From NCBI RefSeq assembly GCF_040901545.1, contig NZ_JBBDYL010000043.1, positions 44,891 to 108,890 of the forward strand: a stretch of DNA of 64,000 bases, read 5' to 3'. Every line of letters starts with the position of its first letter. The first letter of the stretch is position 1. Positions 39,441 to 48,101 of the stretch are shown piece by piece. Origin of the DNA: Sulfuricaulis sp040901545. Lineage in GTDB: Bacteria; Pseudomonadota; Gammaproteobacteria; Acidiferrobacterales; Sulfurifustaceae. The notes under the pieces were generated by a model, which was given only the letters and a program-made list of their open reading frames with translations, did not search any database and was not told the DNA's origin. Made by a program: the position numbers and the translations under genes.

Positions 39441-40622
39441 CTAGCCTTTACTCGCGATATCTCCCCGAAGAATTTGATCTGCTACATTGTCATCGATCCA
39501 GATAAACGACGCGCGAGTCAGGGCCGATACTGTGTACATCCGCGGTTTCAGGGAAGCGACTGGGCTTTGCGCATTTTCCGTGTCGGCCTCGATATATTTG
39601 ATTCCCCCATCAGCCGCAGCAAGTTGTAGCGTTCCTTCGAGCAGGTAAAGATTCCAGGTATCCGTTGTGCCACGCTCCAGTAGCTTGGTCCCGGGTGGAA
39701 CCGTGAACAGCAGGGAACGGGCTGCAAGCTTTTCCAGTTTATTATGATCAAGCCGCGAGAATTTCGAGAATTTCGCCAGCATCAATGGTTCCGCCGGAAC
39801 GGTTCGTTTGTCCGATGAATCTCCGATAAGTTTATGTATGGAGGAACTGACAGCATGGCCCGAGTTTCTATTTTTGACCGTTGTCAGCGTATCCAGGGTC
39901 ACTTGGCGATCTGCCCGTTTATCAACATCTCCATAAGGATCTTTTATTTTATCGGTTTTTCTGGTCTTGGCGTTACGGCGGATATCGTCGATCAGCGTAT
40001 AACCTGAGCCTTTACGCATATTTTTCTTGACGATGCCTCGATAGATTCTTTCCCTCAAATTGGATATATCCGACGAAAACCGCTTTGCCATGGGAATCGC
40101 TGCCAAAAGATTGACGACTTCCACGACTGCCGTCTCCCGATCATCGGAGGTCACGGTACGATCCAGTATTGCCGCATAACTGTTAAGGGCGGTGATTCGA
40201 TCATAAAGTACCGGGCAGTACACCGGCAGCTCCGGTGTAGAGGTATCCTTGTATTCAAGAAAAAGTTCCATGCCGCGATATATGCTCATTTCACGGTTTT
40301 TCTTTTGGAAAGTAGTCAGGTCTGAGGACGCCGTGGTTCCGCTTAAGGGATAGAGCCGGCGTACCACGTGCTTTTCAAGCAATAGTGTATCGGTACCCCA
40401 TGGCCGCTTTTCTCTGGTCCGATGGATGAGCCCCAACCGGAAATTTCCCTGTTCCGGGTTTTGATGATAACTCATGAGGAAGCTCAAGTTGTACTCGGAA
40501 AAGGCCTTCGTGAGCTTGGAATCCACGACAAATTTCATATTCTGGTCATAAACACCAAGCTGGCCATCGGGCATCAGGACATACATCCCGGCAAGACTAG
40601 GGAATGTCGTAATTGTGCTCAT
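39441..40622 (-). CDS. Unrecognised protein with CRP-like C-terminal domain
   Basis: A 393-residue cytoplasmic protein. The C-terminal ~100 residues ('KFSKFSRLDHNKLEKLAARS', 'PPGTKLLERGTTDTWNLYLL', 'EGTLQLAAADGG') have the look of a cyclic-nucleotide-binding/effector beta-barrel, but the phosphate-binding cassette is not obvious. The N-terminal 270 residues match nothing known, with a basic stretch near 'RKTDKIKDPYGDVDKR'. A similar sensor plus unknown body could be regulatory. Codon use is more AT-rich than neighbours and it stands beside a 440-bp AT-rich gap. Confidence 0.65.
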   Translation of the reverse strand: MSTITTFPSLAGMYVLMPDGQLGVYDQNMKFVVDSKLTKAFSEYNLSFLMSYHQNPEQGNFRLGLIHRTREKRPWGTDTLLLEKHVVRRLYPLSGTTASSDLTTFQKKNREMSIYRGMELFLEYKDTSTPELPVYCPVLYDRITALNSYAAILDRTVTSDDRETAVVEVVNLLAAIPMAKRFSSDISNLRERIYRGIVKKNMRKGSGYTLIDDIRRNAKTRKTDKIKDPYGDVDKRADRQVTLDTLTTVKNRNSGHAVSSSIHKLIGDSSDKRTVPAEPLMLAKFSKFSRLDHNKLEKLAARSLLFTVPPGTKLLERGTTDTWNLYLLEGTLQLAAADGGIKYIEADTENAQSPVASLKPRMYTVSALTRASFIWIDDNVADQILRGDIASKG

Positions 40623-41063
40623 ATCGTTGCATGTCTGCGATCATGGTAATCGGCAAGAAAAATAAGTGAAAATTCGTTAATAAAAAATTCTTTCTATTCA
40701 ATTATTCCCATACAACCTGTTTCCTCTGATTCCTACAGAATCAAAATGTGCTTAATTCATTGCAAGGAATATGCCGGATATACGAATTATTATAGTCTGT
40801 AATTCGATTATCTGAAGAAACGGCGGGTTTGTTGATTTAAGCCAATACCAAAATGCTGTTTATGCAGATAAAGAACAGAAAATCTCTGATTTCATCTAAA
40901 TAATCTCCTTCCGAAGCACGAAAGGCTTGTCAGTGGTGCCGGCTCGGAGCGACTGTCGAAGGTCGGAAGGACACTGAAATGATCACGCTCCCGCCGTTGG
41001 ACCGAGGAGGTGCGGCAAGTACTCATCGGCCCGTCCACGACCCTCGATCTTGCATCGAAACCG
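40623..41063. other. AT-rich gap with a GC-rich patch
   Basis: 440 bp between the 39441 gene and the Nudix gene. The left ~290 bp is strongly AT-rich and likely holds the promoter of the leftward gene (for example TTATTAACGAATTTTCACTT region). From about 40912 composition switches to GC-rich with no convincing reading frame; this may be a remnant of inserted DNA. Confidence 0.45.
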
Positions 41064-41603
41064 TCAATCCGATGCCAGGAATTTTTTATGTAATTTCCGC
41101 CAGGCTCGAAACAACCCGGCCAGGGTTTTGGCATCTGTAATTTCATCGGTACTTGCCATTGTCAGCGCCCCTTGAAATGGAATCCAGTGCACCTCAATGA
41201 GCTCGTGCGTCTCCGTATTGACTGGGACATGCTCGAGATTTTGTGCAAGATACAAATATACGATTTCAGTAAATACACCGGGTGAGCTGATCATTTTTCC
41301 CAACGATATCCAGTGAATGGCGCGCAAACCCGCCTCCTCTTCCAGTTCGCGCTTCGCCGTGGTCAGTGGCGGTTCCCCCCTGTCCAGTTTCCCTGCCGGT
41401 AATTCCCACATCCAGCCCTGCATTACGTGACGATACTGGCGCAGCAGGCAAACACGGTTATGTTCATCGAGTGCTACTATGGCAGCGCCGCCTGGGTGCT
41501 CGACAATTTCAAATTCGACCCTTGCCCCGTTGGGAAGCGTGACATTTTCCACATAAAGGTTAATAATTTTTCCGCGATAAAGAATTTTCTTATTTTCCGG
41601 CAT
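41064..41603 (-). CDS. Nudix hydrolase (ADP-ribose pyrophosphatase type)
   Basis: A 179-residue protein starting 'MPENKKILYRGKIINLYVEN' with GGAG six bases upstream; a longer frame to 41675 is unlikely. The Nudix box 'GKLDRGEPPLTTAKRELEEE' followed by AGL is complete, and 'HPGGAAIVAL' and 'LRQYRHVMQGWMWELPAG' match NudF/ADP-sugar pyrophosphatases. It probably hydrolyses ADP-ribose to AMP and ribose 5-phosphate. Confidence 0.9.
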   Translation of the reverse strand: MPENKKILYRGKIINLYVENVTLPNGARVEFEIVEHPGGAAIVALDEHNRVCLLRQYRHVMQGWMWELPAGKLDRGEPPLTTAKRELEEEAGLRAIHWISLGKMISSPGVFTEIVYLYLAQNLEHVPVNTETHELIEVHWIPFQGALTMASTDEITDAKTLAGLFRAWRKLHKKFLASD

Positions 41604-41816
41604 GGTACGCTCCAAAGTTCCAGGAATTGAATTCTGAATATCATAGCCGATAGCAATTACTATAACCGGTCGCAATCAGATACCAGGGACAGTGACCGGG
41701 AATCCAGTGAAAACAGATATAAATTAATTAAAATGAATAACTGTCTGCATAACAGGAAACTTTTTCGAGGGAAAATATCTAAATTTGGGTTTATAGCCGG
41801 TAATACTAGCGTCCCT

Positions 41817-42608
41817 ATGGATATCCTTGCCAAATTCCAGTTTGTTCCCGTAGCGCTGACATTTACACTGCTCGTTTCCTGCGCTACGGTGCCGGAAACC
41901 GGCCGTTCACAACTTCTGCTGGTTAGTGCAGCGCAGGAAACCCAGCTCGGTTTCCAGGAATTTGAAAAGCTCAAAAAGACAGTTCCACTATCCAGAGATG
42001 CGGTTGCGAATACCCAGTTACAGCGCGTCGGTCAGCGCATAGCGGCGGTGGCGCAGTTGCCGAATGCACGCTGGGAATTTGTCCTTTTTGACAAACCCGA
42101 TGTCCCCAATGCCTTCTGTCTTCCTGGCGGTAAGGTCGGAATTTACAGCGGCATACTGCCCATCACCCGGGACGATGCCGGGCTTGCTACTGTCATTGGC
42201 CACGAAGTGGCTCATGCGGTCGCGCGTCACGGCGCCGAACGCATGTCACAAGGCATTTTGATCCAGCTGGGGGGACAGATACTGGATCAAGCAACCGTCG
42301 GCCGTTCGGCGGCAGCCCGCACAGCGCTTCAGCAGGCCTATGGCATCGGCAGCACTCTGGGTGTGGCACTCCCGCATTCGCGCGCACAGGAACTGGAAGC
42401 AGACCGCCTGGGATTGCTGTACATGGCGCGCGCGGGTTATCCGCCCCGGGAAGCGCTGACTTTCTGGCAGCGATTCTCCGAGTACAAGGTTAAACACGGA
42501 GGGGGAAAACAAATCGAATTCTTGAGCACACATCCCCTCGATTCGCAACGCATGCGTCAACTCGAAAACTTGCTACCGCAGGCCGAGATGGAATACCGCA
42601 AACCTTAG
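41817..42608 (+). CDS. M48-family metallopeptidase lipoprotein
   Basis: About 263 residues starting at MDILAKFQF: signal peptide with lipobox 'LLVSCATVP', then a zinc protease domain with 'HEVAHAVARH' (H129, H133) and the third ligand in 'ELEADRLGLLYM'. Related to LoiP/BepA-type periplasmic proteases that handle misfolded outer-membrane proteins. A start at 41733 is possible but adds 28 residues before the signal peptide; neither start has a strong ribosome-binding site. Confidence 0.88.
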   Translation: MDILAKFQFVPVALTFTLLVSCATVPETGRSQLLLVSAAQETQLGFQEFEKLKKTVPLSRDAVANTQLQRVGQRIAAVAQLPNARWEFVLFDKPDVPNAFCLPGGKVGIYSGILPITRDDAGLATVIGHEVAHAVARHGAERMSQGILIQLGGQILDQATVGRSAAARTALQQAYGIGSTLGVALPHSRAQELEADRLGLLYMARAGYPPREALTFWQRFSEYKVKHGGGKQIEFLSTHPLDSQRMRQLENLLPQAEMEYRKP

Positions 42609-42620
42609 CGACGTCTTTTT

Positions 42621-43130
42621 TTAGATGTTGGGCGCAGGCCGGAACCATCCCGAGTCCAGACCTTGCGTCAAATCCCGCGCAAGGATGATGGCATCCTCAC
42701 GCCCCAGGCGTGCCGGGTAATAATTTTTGCGCAAACCGATTTCATCGAATCCCAACTTGGCGTAAAGACGATAAGCCGCGGTGTTGGAAATTCGCACTTC
42801 CAGCAAGGCAACCCGGGCTTTTTTTCTTCGGGCAGAATCAAGCATGTTGCGCACCATGTCCGCACCTAGACCGCGCTGCTGATAATCCGGATGGATGCAG
42901 ATATTCAGTATGTGACATTCGCCCACGGCGATGGACATGATGCCGTGTCCGATAAGTCCCTGTAGGCTTTCATAAACAAAACAATGGCAACCAACGCGCA
43001 GGCAGTCGCGAAAAATGGGCAGTGTCCAGGGAAACTCATAAGCCGCTTTCTCAACCTTGAGCACCGCTTCCAGGTCGTGCCCGGTCATCGGCCGCAGGAG
43101 CGGTTGGGGTTCAATTGCAACAGCGCTCAT
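42621..43130 (-). CDS. rimI: Ribosomal protein S18 alanine N-acetyltransferase RimI
   Basis: A 169-residue GNAT acetyltransferase starting 'MSAVAIEPQPLLRPM' at the ATGA overlap with the upstream UDG gene. 'HILNICIHPDYQQRGLGADM' contains the acetyl-CoA site, and 'LLEVRISNTAAYRLYAKLGF' follows, as in RimI. It acetylates the N-terminus of S18. Convergent with the M48 gene. Confidence 0.92.
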   Translation of the reverse strand: MSAVAIEPQPLLRPMTGHDLEAVLKVEKAAYEFPWTLPIFRDCLRVGCHCFVYESLQGLIGHGIMSIAVGECHILNICIHPDYQQRGLGADMVRNMLDSARRKKARVALLEVRISNTAAYRLYAKLGFDEIGLRKNYYPARLGREDAIILARDLTQGLDSGWFRPAPNI

Positions 43131-43849
43131 CGATCCCCCACAAAAGATCTGGCAAGACACAGATCATCCCATACTTTTCGTTTGTCGGCAGGATTGCGCA
43201 ACAGGTAGGCCGGATGATACGTAACGATCAGCGGGGTTCCATGGTAGGACAGTCGCTGTCCGCGCAACTTCCCCAGCGGCACCTCGGTCTTGAGCAAACT
43301 GTGGGCCGCGTGCCGCCCCAGGGCCACGATCAGGCGCGGTTTGATCAGGTCGATTTGCCGCAGAAGATACGGCTCACATTGTGCTACCTCTTCCGGCCGG
43401 GGATCGCGATTTCCCGGTGGCCTGCATTTGAGCACATTGGCGATATAAACTTCCTCGCGCTTCAGTCCGATGGCAAACAGGATGGCGTTCAGCAACTGGC
43501 CAGCACGGCCCACGAACGGTTCTCCCTGACGGTCCTCCTCCCCCCCGGGTGCCTCGCCGATAAACATCCATTTGGCCTGGCGATGCCCAACCCCAAAAAC
43601 CGTTTGAGTGCGCGTGGCATGCAGGGGACATTTGATACAGGACTTTACCGCCCGCTCCAGATCCGGCCAGTCCATGCATGCGACCTCACTCTGGCGCGAC
43701 TGCTTGGCGCTATCCGGTTCCTCAAAAGAGGCGAGGTCTCCGTCCGGCACAAGCCCAACCGGTTCTCGTTGCGGTACCCAGAGCGTAACACCCATCGCAT
43801 CGAGATATTGCCGACGCCGAATTTCCTGCGCGTTCATGCCATCAAGCAT
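43127..43849 (-). CDS. Uracil-DNA glycosylase, family 4
   Basis: A 240-residue protein with the family-4 motifs 'GEAPGGEEDRQGEPFVGRAG' and 'HPAYLLRNP', and four Cys positioned for a 4Fe-4S cluster ('CIKCPLH', 'NVLKCRPPGNRDP', 'QCEPYL'). An N-terminal extension (~70 residues) resembles the one often annotated as a DNA polymerase-like domain. It removes uracil from DNA. Translationally coupled to rimI. Confidence 0.93.
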   Translation of the reverse strand: MLDGMNAQEIRRRQYLDAMGVTLWVPQREPVGLVPDGDLASFEEPDSAKQSRQSEVACMDWPDLERAVKSCIKCPLHATRTQTVFGVGHRQAKWMFIGEAPGGEEDRQGEPFVGRAGQLLNAILFAIGLKREEVYIANVLKCRPPGNRDPRPEEVAQCEPYLLRQIDLIKPRLIVALGRHAAHSLLKTEVPLGKLRGQRLSYHGTPLIVTYHPAYLLRNPADKRKVWDDLCLARSFVGDR

Positions 43850-43885
43850 ACGTTAGGGAAATAGAAATACAAGTCAAACCTGTTG

Positions 43886-44764
43886 CTATGGAAGGGCTTT
43901 TCGCCGGATCAGTAATATCCGCTGACGTCCCTGCTCGGCAAGCCAAATCACTCCATCGGCACCAAAAGCGATTCCTTGAGGCGACTGCAGACCCGAGAGC
44001 ACGGTTTCCAGCGCGCCATCCTTGAAGCGCAACAGCCGACCATTTGAAACATCCTCGGCTATCCATAACGCGCCGTCTGGCGCAATCTCGATCTGGTCAG
44101 GCTCGTCCAGATCATGCAGCACCACGCTCAGCTTGCCGTTCTTGAAAGCGAGCACTCGCCCGGTCCCCGCTTCGGCGAAAATTACTTCGCCATCCTGACT
44201 CAGCACCAGCCCTTCCGGTCGATTTAACCCCCCAAGCAGGACTTCCACCGCCTGATCGCCATAACGACGCACTCGAAGCAAGCGACCGTTCATGGCATCC
44301 TCCGACACAATCAGGTCGCCGTCGGGCAGCATGTCAATTCCTTCGGGAAAGCGCAGTGTTGCCAGTACACGTAATTTATTCGTCGAAATATCGTATTCGA
44401 TTACGCGTCCACCGGGGATTTCTTCCGTGATAAAAAGATAATTTCCGCGAAGCAGGAGACCGTCCGGGCGGTTTAATCCGGGAACAATGACATTAAATTC
44501 ATTACCGCCTGGCAGTTTAATGACCCGGCCCGCGCCGTGTCCAAGTTCCTGCGTTGCATACAGGGATCCGTCAGGGGAATAACAAAGATTATCGATGCCG
44601 GGGAGATTTTCCGCCGCCACGCGGTATTCCCATTCTGATCCCGCGGCCACATCTCCTGTTCCGGCAACGACGCTCACGGTATTGGCGGCAATGACCGTGT
44701 ACGCCAAGATTGGAACAATATGGCGCGGGAGGATCGTGCTCCCGCCATGGAATTTCAGTTTCAC
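43886..44764 (-). CDS. Secreted SMP-30/NHL-type beta-propeller protein
   Basis: About 292 residues; an N-terminal signal sequence ('ILAYTVIAANTVSVVAG') and then repeated propeller blades ('LNRPDGLLLRGNYLFITEE', 'RFPEGIDMLPDGDLIVSEDA', 'LNRPEGLVLSQDGEVIFAEA', 'DEPDQIEIAPDGALWIAED'). GTG 44764 with AGGGGAT upstream is preferred, because the ATG at 44797 lies inside the leuA terminator hairpin. Possibly a lactonase or binding protein; substrate unknown. Confidence 0.82.
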   Translation of the reverse strand: MKLKFHGGSTILPRHIVPILAYTVIAANTVSVVAGTGDVAAGSEWEYRVAAENLPGIDNLCYSPDGSLYATQELGHGAGRVIKLPGGNEFNVIVPGLNRPDGLLLRGNYLFITEEIPGGRVIEYDISTNKLRVLATLRFPEGIDMLPDGDLIVSEDAMNGRLLRVRRYGDQAVEVLLGGLNRPEGLVLSQDGEVIFAEAGTGRVLAFKNGKLSVVLHDLDEPDQIEIAPDGALWIAEDVSNGRLLRFKDGALETVLSGLQSPQGIAFGADGVIWLAEQGRQRILLIRRKALP

Positions 44765-44778
44765 GAGGAAATCCCCTG

Positions 44779-44805
44779 AAAAAAAACCGGGGACCATGGG
44801 TCCCC
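44779..44805 (-). terminator. Rho-independent terminator of leuA
   Basis: Stem GGGGAC/GTCCCC (extended by CC/GG) followed leftward by eight T. It begins 11 bp after the leuA stop. Confidence 0.9.
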
Positions 44806-44815
44806 TGAATATTAT

Positions 44816-46363
44816 TTATATCGGCTGGCTCACCTGCGGATGCGTCCGCTCCTCCGGCGAAATCAGCTTGTTCAAGGCATTGATATAGGCCTTGGCCGAT
44901 GCGATAACGATGTCGGTGTCCGCTCCGTGACCGTTGACAATGCGCCCGCCTCTTTCCAGCCGCACGGTCACTTCACCCTGAGAATCCGTCCCGCTCGTGA
45001 TGTTGTTGACTGAATACAATATCAATTGACCGCGGTTGCCTGAAATACTGTCAATGGCCTTGAACGAGGCATCGACCGGCCCGCTGCCACCGGCGCCGGC
45101 CTTCTTTTCAGAACCATTGACTGCCAATGTTACGTTGGCAAAGGGTGTCTCGCCGGTTTGGGAACAGACCTTGAGCGATACCAGACGATAATGCTCATTG
45201 CCCTGTTCGAGATCTGCCTCGGTGACCAAGGCTTGCAAATCCTCATCGAAAATTTCATGTTTCTTGTCGGCCAGGTCCTTGAATCGTTCAAACGCCGCGT
45301 TCAGCTCCTGTTCGGTTTTGAAATCAATGTTCAACTCCTTGAGACGACTTTTGAAAGCGTTCCGCCCGGAATGCTTGCCGAGCACAATGCGGTTCGCTGC
45401 CCAGCCAACATCCTCGGCGCGCATGATTTCATATGTCTCGCGTTTTTTGATGACACCGTCCTGATGAATGCCGGATTCATGCGCAAAGGCGTTAGCCCCC
45501 ACGATCGCTTTATTGGGTTGTACCGGAAAACCGGTGATATTCGAGACGAGGCGCGATGCCGGAACGATCTGGGTCGTATCGAGGTGTGTATCGCACGGAA
45601 AGATATCCTGGCGCGTACGCACCGCCATGACAATCTCCTCAAGCGAGGCGTTACCCGCACGCTCGCCGAGTCCATTGATCGTACATTCAACCTGTCGGGC
45701 GCCATTTAACACGGCGGAAAGCGAGTTGGCGACGGCCAGTCCAAGGTCGTTATGGCAGTGTACTGAAAAAATCGCCTTATCCGAGTTGGGCACTTTTTCC
45801 CGCAAGGTTTTGATCAAAGATCCGAATTGATCCGGAACGTTGTAACCGACGGTGTCCGGAATATTGACGGTTCGCGCGCCCACCTTGATCACGGCTTCTA
45901 ATACCCTGCATAGAAAATCAATTTCGGAACGGCCCGCGTCTTCCGGGGAAAATTCAACATCATCGGTATGCTGGCGTGATCGTTTTACGGCCCACACCGC
46001 GCGCTCGAGCACCTGTTCTTCCGTCATGCGAAGTTTGTTTTGCATGTGAATGGGACTGGTGGCGATGAAGGTGTGAATGCGCCCGCGCCTCGCCGGCTTG
46101 ATCGCCTCGGCGGCACGATCGATGTCTTCTGCGACAGCGCGAGCCAAACCGCAGATGATGCTTTCCGTTACAGCCTGCGCCACGGCCTTCACGGATTCAA
46201 AATCGCCGTGACTGGCCACCGGAAAACCGGCTTCAATGATATCCACGCGCATGCGCTCCAGGACCTTGGCGATACGCACTTTTTCGTCACGCGTCATGGA
46301 TGCGCCGGGGCTCTGCTCACCGTCGCGCAATGTGGTGTCAAAAATAATCAATGGTTCTTTCAT
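44816..46363 (-). CDS. leuA: 2-isopropylmalate synthase
   Basis: A 515-residue enzyme starting 'MKEPLIIFDTTLRDGEQSPG' (the DTTLRDGEQ signature at residues 9-17); a longer frame to 46390 adds nine atypical residues. 'HCHNDLGLAVANSL' supplies metal-binding histidines, and a C-terminal LeuA regulatory domain (about 390-515) is present, so leucine feedback inhibition is expected. First committed step of leucine synthesis. A small leader peptide lies upstream at 46480-46521. Confidence 0.97.
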   Translation of the reverse strand: MKEPLIIFDTTLRDGEQSPGASMTRDEKVRIAKVLERMRVDIIEAGFPVASHGDFESVKAVAQAVTESIICGLARAVAEDIDRAAEAIKPARRGRIHTFIATSPIHMQNKLRMTEEQVLERAVWAVKRSRQHTDDVEFSPEDAGRSEIDFLCRVLEAVIKVGARTVNIPDTVGYNVPDQFGSLIKTLREKVPNSDKAIFSVHCHNDLGLAVANSLSAVLNGARQVECTINGLGERAGNASLEEIVMAVRTRQDIFPCDTHLDTTQIVPASRLVSNITGFPVQPNKAIVGANAFAHESGIHQDGVIKKRETYEIMRAEDVGWAANRIVLGKHSGRNAFKSRLKELNIDFKTEQELNAAFERFKDLADKKHEIFDEDLQALVTEADLEQGNEHYRLVSLKVCSQTGETPFANVTLAVNGSEKKAGAGGSGPVDASFKAIDSISGNRGQLILYSVNNITSGTDSQGEVTVRLERGGRIVNGHGADTDIVIASAKAYINALNKLISPEERTHPQVSQPI

Positions 46364-46479
46364 GATCTTCTCTCTGCATGCTTCGCACACATGATCTTAT
46401 TGCTAAATCATGTGAACTATAAAAAAAGGGTTTTGGTTGCGTATTTTATTCCTCGCCAGGAAGGGGGATTTTTTTGCGC

Positions 46480-46521
46480 CTAGCGGCGCAGCAGCAGTCG
46501 GTTTGCAAGAGAAACGGTCAT
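46480..46521 (-). promoter_or_regulatory. leuA leader peptide candidate
   Basis: A 13-codon frame, MTVSLANRLLLRR-stop, with three consecutive CTG leucine codons and another leucine. It stands 117 bp upstream of leuA in the 273-bp gap after pssA. Short Leu-rich leaders before leuA are known attenuation devices in gammaproteobacteria. The following sequence lacks an obvious terminator hairpin, so the mechanism is uncertain. Confidence 0.55.
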
Positions 46522-46636
46522 GCAAGCCCTTTCCGCCTGGCGGCGGGGCTGGCTGGCATTCAAGGAGCTGCAGGTACGACGCTTCATGAGCAAAGCATAA
46601 ATCAAAAACAGGATAATTTAAACCAGGTGCTTGATA

Positions 46637-47413
46637 TCAAGCTTCGTGATGTTGCTTTTTGGCATGCTCCCGGTCTTCTCTACGCCGCCGAAACAGGGTT
46701 GCGACCGGCCCGGACGTCGCATAGGCCAGAAAGGTCAAAAACAGCACCCGCGGCGGGTCCTGAAACAGCAAGACAAAGACCAGGGGTAAGGCAAGGATGG
46801 TCATAAAAGAGACCCGGCCGCGCAGGTTCACGTCCTTGAAACTGCGATAGCGGATATTGCTGACCATCAGAACACCGGCGAGCACGGTAACAACCAACGC
46901 CGCGATGCTGATTTCTTTCCCCGGTACGCCATTGACATGCAGCACCCAGACGAAACCCGCCACCAGGGCCGCTGCGGCCGGGCTGGGCAGGCCGCGAAAA
47001 AAGCGCTTGTCTGCCACCCCGACCTGGGTGTTGAATCTTGCCAATCTCAGGCCGGCACCGGCAGTGAAGATGAAGGCGGCTAGCCAGCCCAGGTTTCCCA
47101 TACCCGCGAGGGCCCATTCATAGATAATCAGCGCGGGCGCCAAACCGAACGAAACCATGTCCACCAGGCTGTCGTACTGAGCGCCAAAGTCGCTTTCAGT
47201 GTGTGTCATCCGGGCGATTCTTCCATCGAGCGCATCCAGTATCATGGCGATGAAAATGGCGAGTGGCGCGTGCTCGAAATTTCCGTTCATTGCTTGGACG
47301 ATGGCATAGAAACCGGCGAAAAGATTTGCCGTGGTAAACAGGCTCGGCAGGATATAAATACTCCGGCGCCGGCGCTTTTCTTCCACCGCGGGCGTGTTAT
47401 CCAAATGTTCCAT
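46637..47413 (-). CDS. pssA: CDP-diacylglycerol-serine O-phosphatidyltransferase
   Basis: A 258-residue membrane enzyme of the CDP-alcohol phosphatidyltransferase family; the catalytic motif 'DALDGRIARMTHTESDFGAQ' (DGxxARxxxxxxxxGxxxD) is complete. It makes phosphatidylserine, which the adjacent psd product decarboxylates. The very basic C-terminus ends 'HAKKQHHEA'. Confidence 0.95.
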   Translation of the reverse strand: MEHLDNTPAVEEKRRRRSIYILPSLFTTANLFAGFYAIVQAMNGNFEHAPLAIFIAMILDALDGRIARMTHTESDFGAQYDSLVDMVSFGLAPALIIYEWALAGMGNLGWLAAFIFTAGAGLRLARFNTQVGVADKRFFRGLPSPAAAALVAGFVWVLHVNGVPGKEISIAALVVTVLAGVLMVSNIRYRSFKDVNLRGRVSFMTILALPLVFVLLFQDPPRVLFLTFLAYATSGPVATLFRRRREDREHAKKQHHEA

Positions 47414-47434
47414 CAGATCTCGATTTCCTGGAAC

Positions 47435-48079
47435 TCATGTCAATTGGGCGATCACATCGGCCGCGCCCTTCACCTTGTCACCCAGTGATACTCTGAACTG
47501 CGCGTTCAACGGAAGATAGACATCGACTCGCGAGCCGAAACGGATGAACCCGTAACGCTCGCCGAGTGTAACGCGCTCACCCGACTGCACATAACACAGT
47601 ATACGCCGCGCAATCAGTCCGGCAACCTGAACAACCACCACATCCTGCCCCTGATCGGTTTTTATCCACATGGCATTGCGTTCATTGTCGCTGGAAGCCT
47701 TGTCGAGAGAGGCATTGATGAATTTCCCCTTGTTATACCAGCATTCTTGTACTTTCCCCGTCACCGGAATGCGGTTGGAGTGGACATCGAATACGTTCAT
47801 GAAAACACTCAGGCGCTTGGCCCGGCGCTTCAGATAAGGGTCGTCCACCTCACCCTGTGCGATAATCGTTCCGTCTGCAGGGCAAATCACGCCGCCAGGC
47901 AAATCCGGGATCTGGCGCGGTGGATCACGGAAGAACTGGATGATAAACGCAGCGAAAATCCAGAAGGGAATTGCCCAGGCATAGCCGGCAAAAAAATGAA
48001 CCAGCGCGGCGACTGCAACGGCTGACACCGTGTGCCACCAGCCCTCGCGGGCCAGTATCGGGTAACCGGAGTCGGTCAT
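47435..48079 (-). CDS. psd: Phosphatidylserine decarboxylase proenzyme (short type)
   Basis: A 214-residue protein of the short (PSD-B) class. The self-cleavage site is G182-S183 in 'RFGSRVDVYLP', where the serine becomes the pyruvoyl group. 'PADGTIIAQGEV' and 'FDVHSNRIPVTG' are family motifs. It converts phosphatidylserine to phosphatidylethanolamine. Located between ilvC and pssA. Confidence 0.95.
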   Translation of the reverse strand: MTDSGYPILAREGWWHTVSAVAVAALVHFFAGYAWAIPFWIFAAFIIQFFRDPPRQIPDLPGGVICPADGTIIAQGEVDDPYLKRRAKRLSVFMNVFDVHSNRIPVTGKVQECWYNKGKFINASLDKASSDNERNAMWIKTDQGQDVVVVQVAGLIARRILCYVQSGERVTLGERYGFIRFGSRVDVYLPLNAQFRVSLGDKVKGAADVIAQLT

Positions 48080-48101
48080 GAATGACGCGTATCGGGGGCG
48101 C

